A DNA stretch of 64,000 bases. Source: Aquicella lusitana. Lineage in GTDB: Bacteria; Pseudomonadota; Gammaproteobacteria; DSM-16500. This document shows positions 63,257-64,000 of the stretch, one piece after another. Position 1 is the first letter of the stretch, and each line of letters opens with the position of its first letter. The notes below the pieces were generated by a model. It ran no database searches. It saw nothing but the letters and a program-made list of their open reading frames with translations, and had not been told where the DNA came from. The position numbers were made by a program, and so were the translations under genes. The stretch lies in the NCBI RefSeq assembly GCF_902459475.1, contig NZ_LR699114.1:186001-250000 (forward strand), given 5' to 3'.

Positions 63257-63474
63257 CTTCCATTTCCCATGTCTTAATTTTGACTAGGCCACATCCTAAT
63301 CTGTTCGAATATTGGTTTATAGTTGCAAAATGTGGCCTATTAGCGAAGGAATGTCAATGACTGGGCAAATGGCATTGTTATATTTGTTTACAAAATAAAT
63401 AGTAATTATCAATGTACATGCAGTTAGATCACATGAAATTCGGCGATAATCAGATTGTTTTTGGGCTTGCTTGG

Positions 63475-64000
63475 TCAGATCGTGCGCGTTTCGCCAATAC
63501 GCATCAGCCAGATACAATCAGGAAGAAATCCTGCCTGTATGGCAGATGCATAAAATCGTTCTGGTGGTTCAAAAGGCGCCTCATCAGATAGTCTAATCGC
63601 GCCCCAATGCATACCTACCAGCTTTTTTGCGCGGAGTTCCTGCCCGATGTGCACAGCTTCCTCAGGCCGGAGATGGCCAGTTGACATCAATTCCCGGGGC
63701 TCATAAGACCCGACACTCAGCAGCGCATAATCGAAAGGTCCATAATCTCGCCCTATATCTAAAAAAAGAGAACCATAAGCTGTATCGCCGCTAAAATAAA
63801 TTTTTTTGTTTGGCAAGCAGACGGCAAAACTTGCCCAGAGCCTACGGTTGCGCGTGAAGATATCACGTTTTGAATAATGATAAGCAGGCAACGCACGAAT
63901 GCTGATTTGCTGAAACAGGTAATCGGCATGCCAGTCCAGTTCATGGATATTTTTATAGCCGCAGGATTGGAAGAGTGGCCCATTTTTAAAGGGACAACGA
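63475..64000 (-). CDS. Metallo-beta-lactamase-fold hydrolase (UlaG/NAPE-PLD-like), 5' end outside window
   Basis: The frame stays open to the window edge, so only the C-terminal 174 codons are visible. FSGDTAYGSLFLDIG, LLSVGSYEPRELMSTGHLRP, and GMHWGAIRLSDEAPFEP are typical of the N-acyl phosphatidylethanolamine phospholipase D-like branch of the family. The HxHxDH metal motif lies beyond the edge. The 217 bases between its stop and the C40 gene hold no feature. Confidence 0.85.
   Translation of the reverse strand, partial: RCPFKNGPLFQSCGYKNIHELDWHADYLFQQISIRALPAYHYSKRDIFTRNRRLWASFAVCLPNKKIYFSGDTAYGSLFLDIGRDYGPFDYALLSVGSYEPRELMSTGHLRPEEAVHIGQELRAKKLVGMHWGAIRLSDEAPFEPPERFYASAIQAGFLPDCIWLMRIGETRTI

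Overview
This window comes from a gammaproteobacterium of moderate GC content. It most resembles the order Legionellales (a Coxiellaceae/Aquicella-like organism). The argument rests on the gene mix, not on any single marker: a phosphatidylcholine synthase of the choline-using Pcs type, a FabV enoyl reductase, a histone H1-like peptide as in Coxiella, a secreted protein that looks like the Legionella EnhB family, an F-box/pentapeptide protein of the eukaryote-like effector kind, many small lipoproteins and outer-membrane beta-barrels, and intergenic DNA full of palindromic repeats. No rRNA, tRNA, CRISPR array or complete insertion sequence was recognised.

Layout. 1-4.6 kb: 3' end of nhaA, pcs, a sugar-nucleotide epimerase, a zinc-finger protein and the two LPS heptosyltransferases waaF and waaC. 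4.8-9.7 kb: OmpA-like lipoprotein, SbmA/YddA-type ABC transporter, mutM, fatty-acid desaturase. 10-16 kb: rpmB-rpmG, radC, then coaBC-dut-algC-ubiquinone hydroxylase in one close-packed run. 16.1-18.1 kb: a large unknown protein. 18.3-22.7 kb: a complete glycine cleavage operon gcvT-gcvH-gcvPA-gcvPB. 22.8-28.3 kb: gloB and two CPA2 cation/proton antiporters. 28.4-36.3 kb: typA, a prolyl-aminopeptidase-like hydrolase, the F-box protein, kdsB, a basic secreted protein, a histone-like peptide and a CHASE4-HAMP-GGDEF diguanylate cyclase. 36.4-42.4 kb: fabV, then a divergent-strand cell-wall operon (blaI, an M56 protease fused to a lytic transglycosylase, rlpA, a small membrane protein) and ggt. 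42.5-53.5 kb: an accessory-looking stretch of small exported proteins, lipoproteins and beta-barrels mixed with housekeeping enzymes. 53.7-64 kb: DoxD-DoxA fusion, Bcr/CflA transporter, a broken SnoaL-like gene, Thr/Ser dehydratase, membrane proteins, a second YbdK-type ligase next to a third CPA2 antiporter, a C40-like secreted protein and the 5'-truncated view of a metallo-beta-lactamase-fold enzyme.

The most unusual system is the operon at 37.8-40.65 kb. A BlaI-type repressor sits under a promoter whose -35 box lies inside a near-perfect 36-bp palindrome. It is followed by a protein in which a BlaR1-like M56 metalloprotease carries an MltD-like lytic transglycosylase domain where BlaR1 would carry its beta-lactam sensor, and then by RlpA. 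This looks like a BlaR/BlaI-style switch rewired to peptidoglycan remodelling. The second theme is mobile palindromic DNA: two families of MITE-like repeats, one often nested in the other, and a separate 99-bp palindrome flanked by a 9-bp direct repeat. The third is gene decay by single changes: an amber codon in a SnoaL-like gene, a 1-nt frameshift at a T-run in a DUF2975 gene, and an in-frame TAA ahead of the hydrolase at 30.5 kb.
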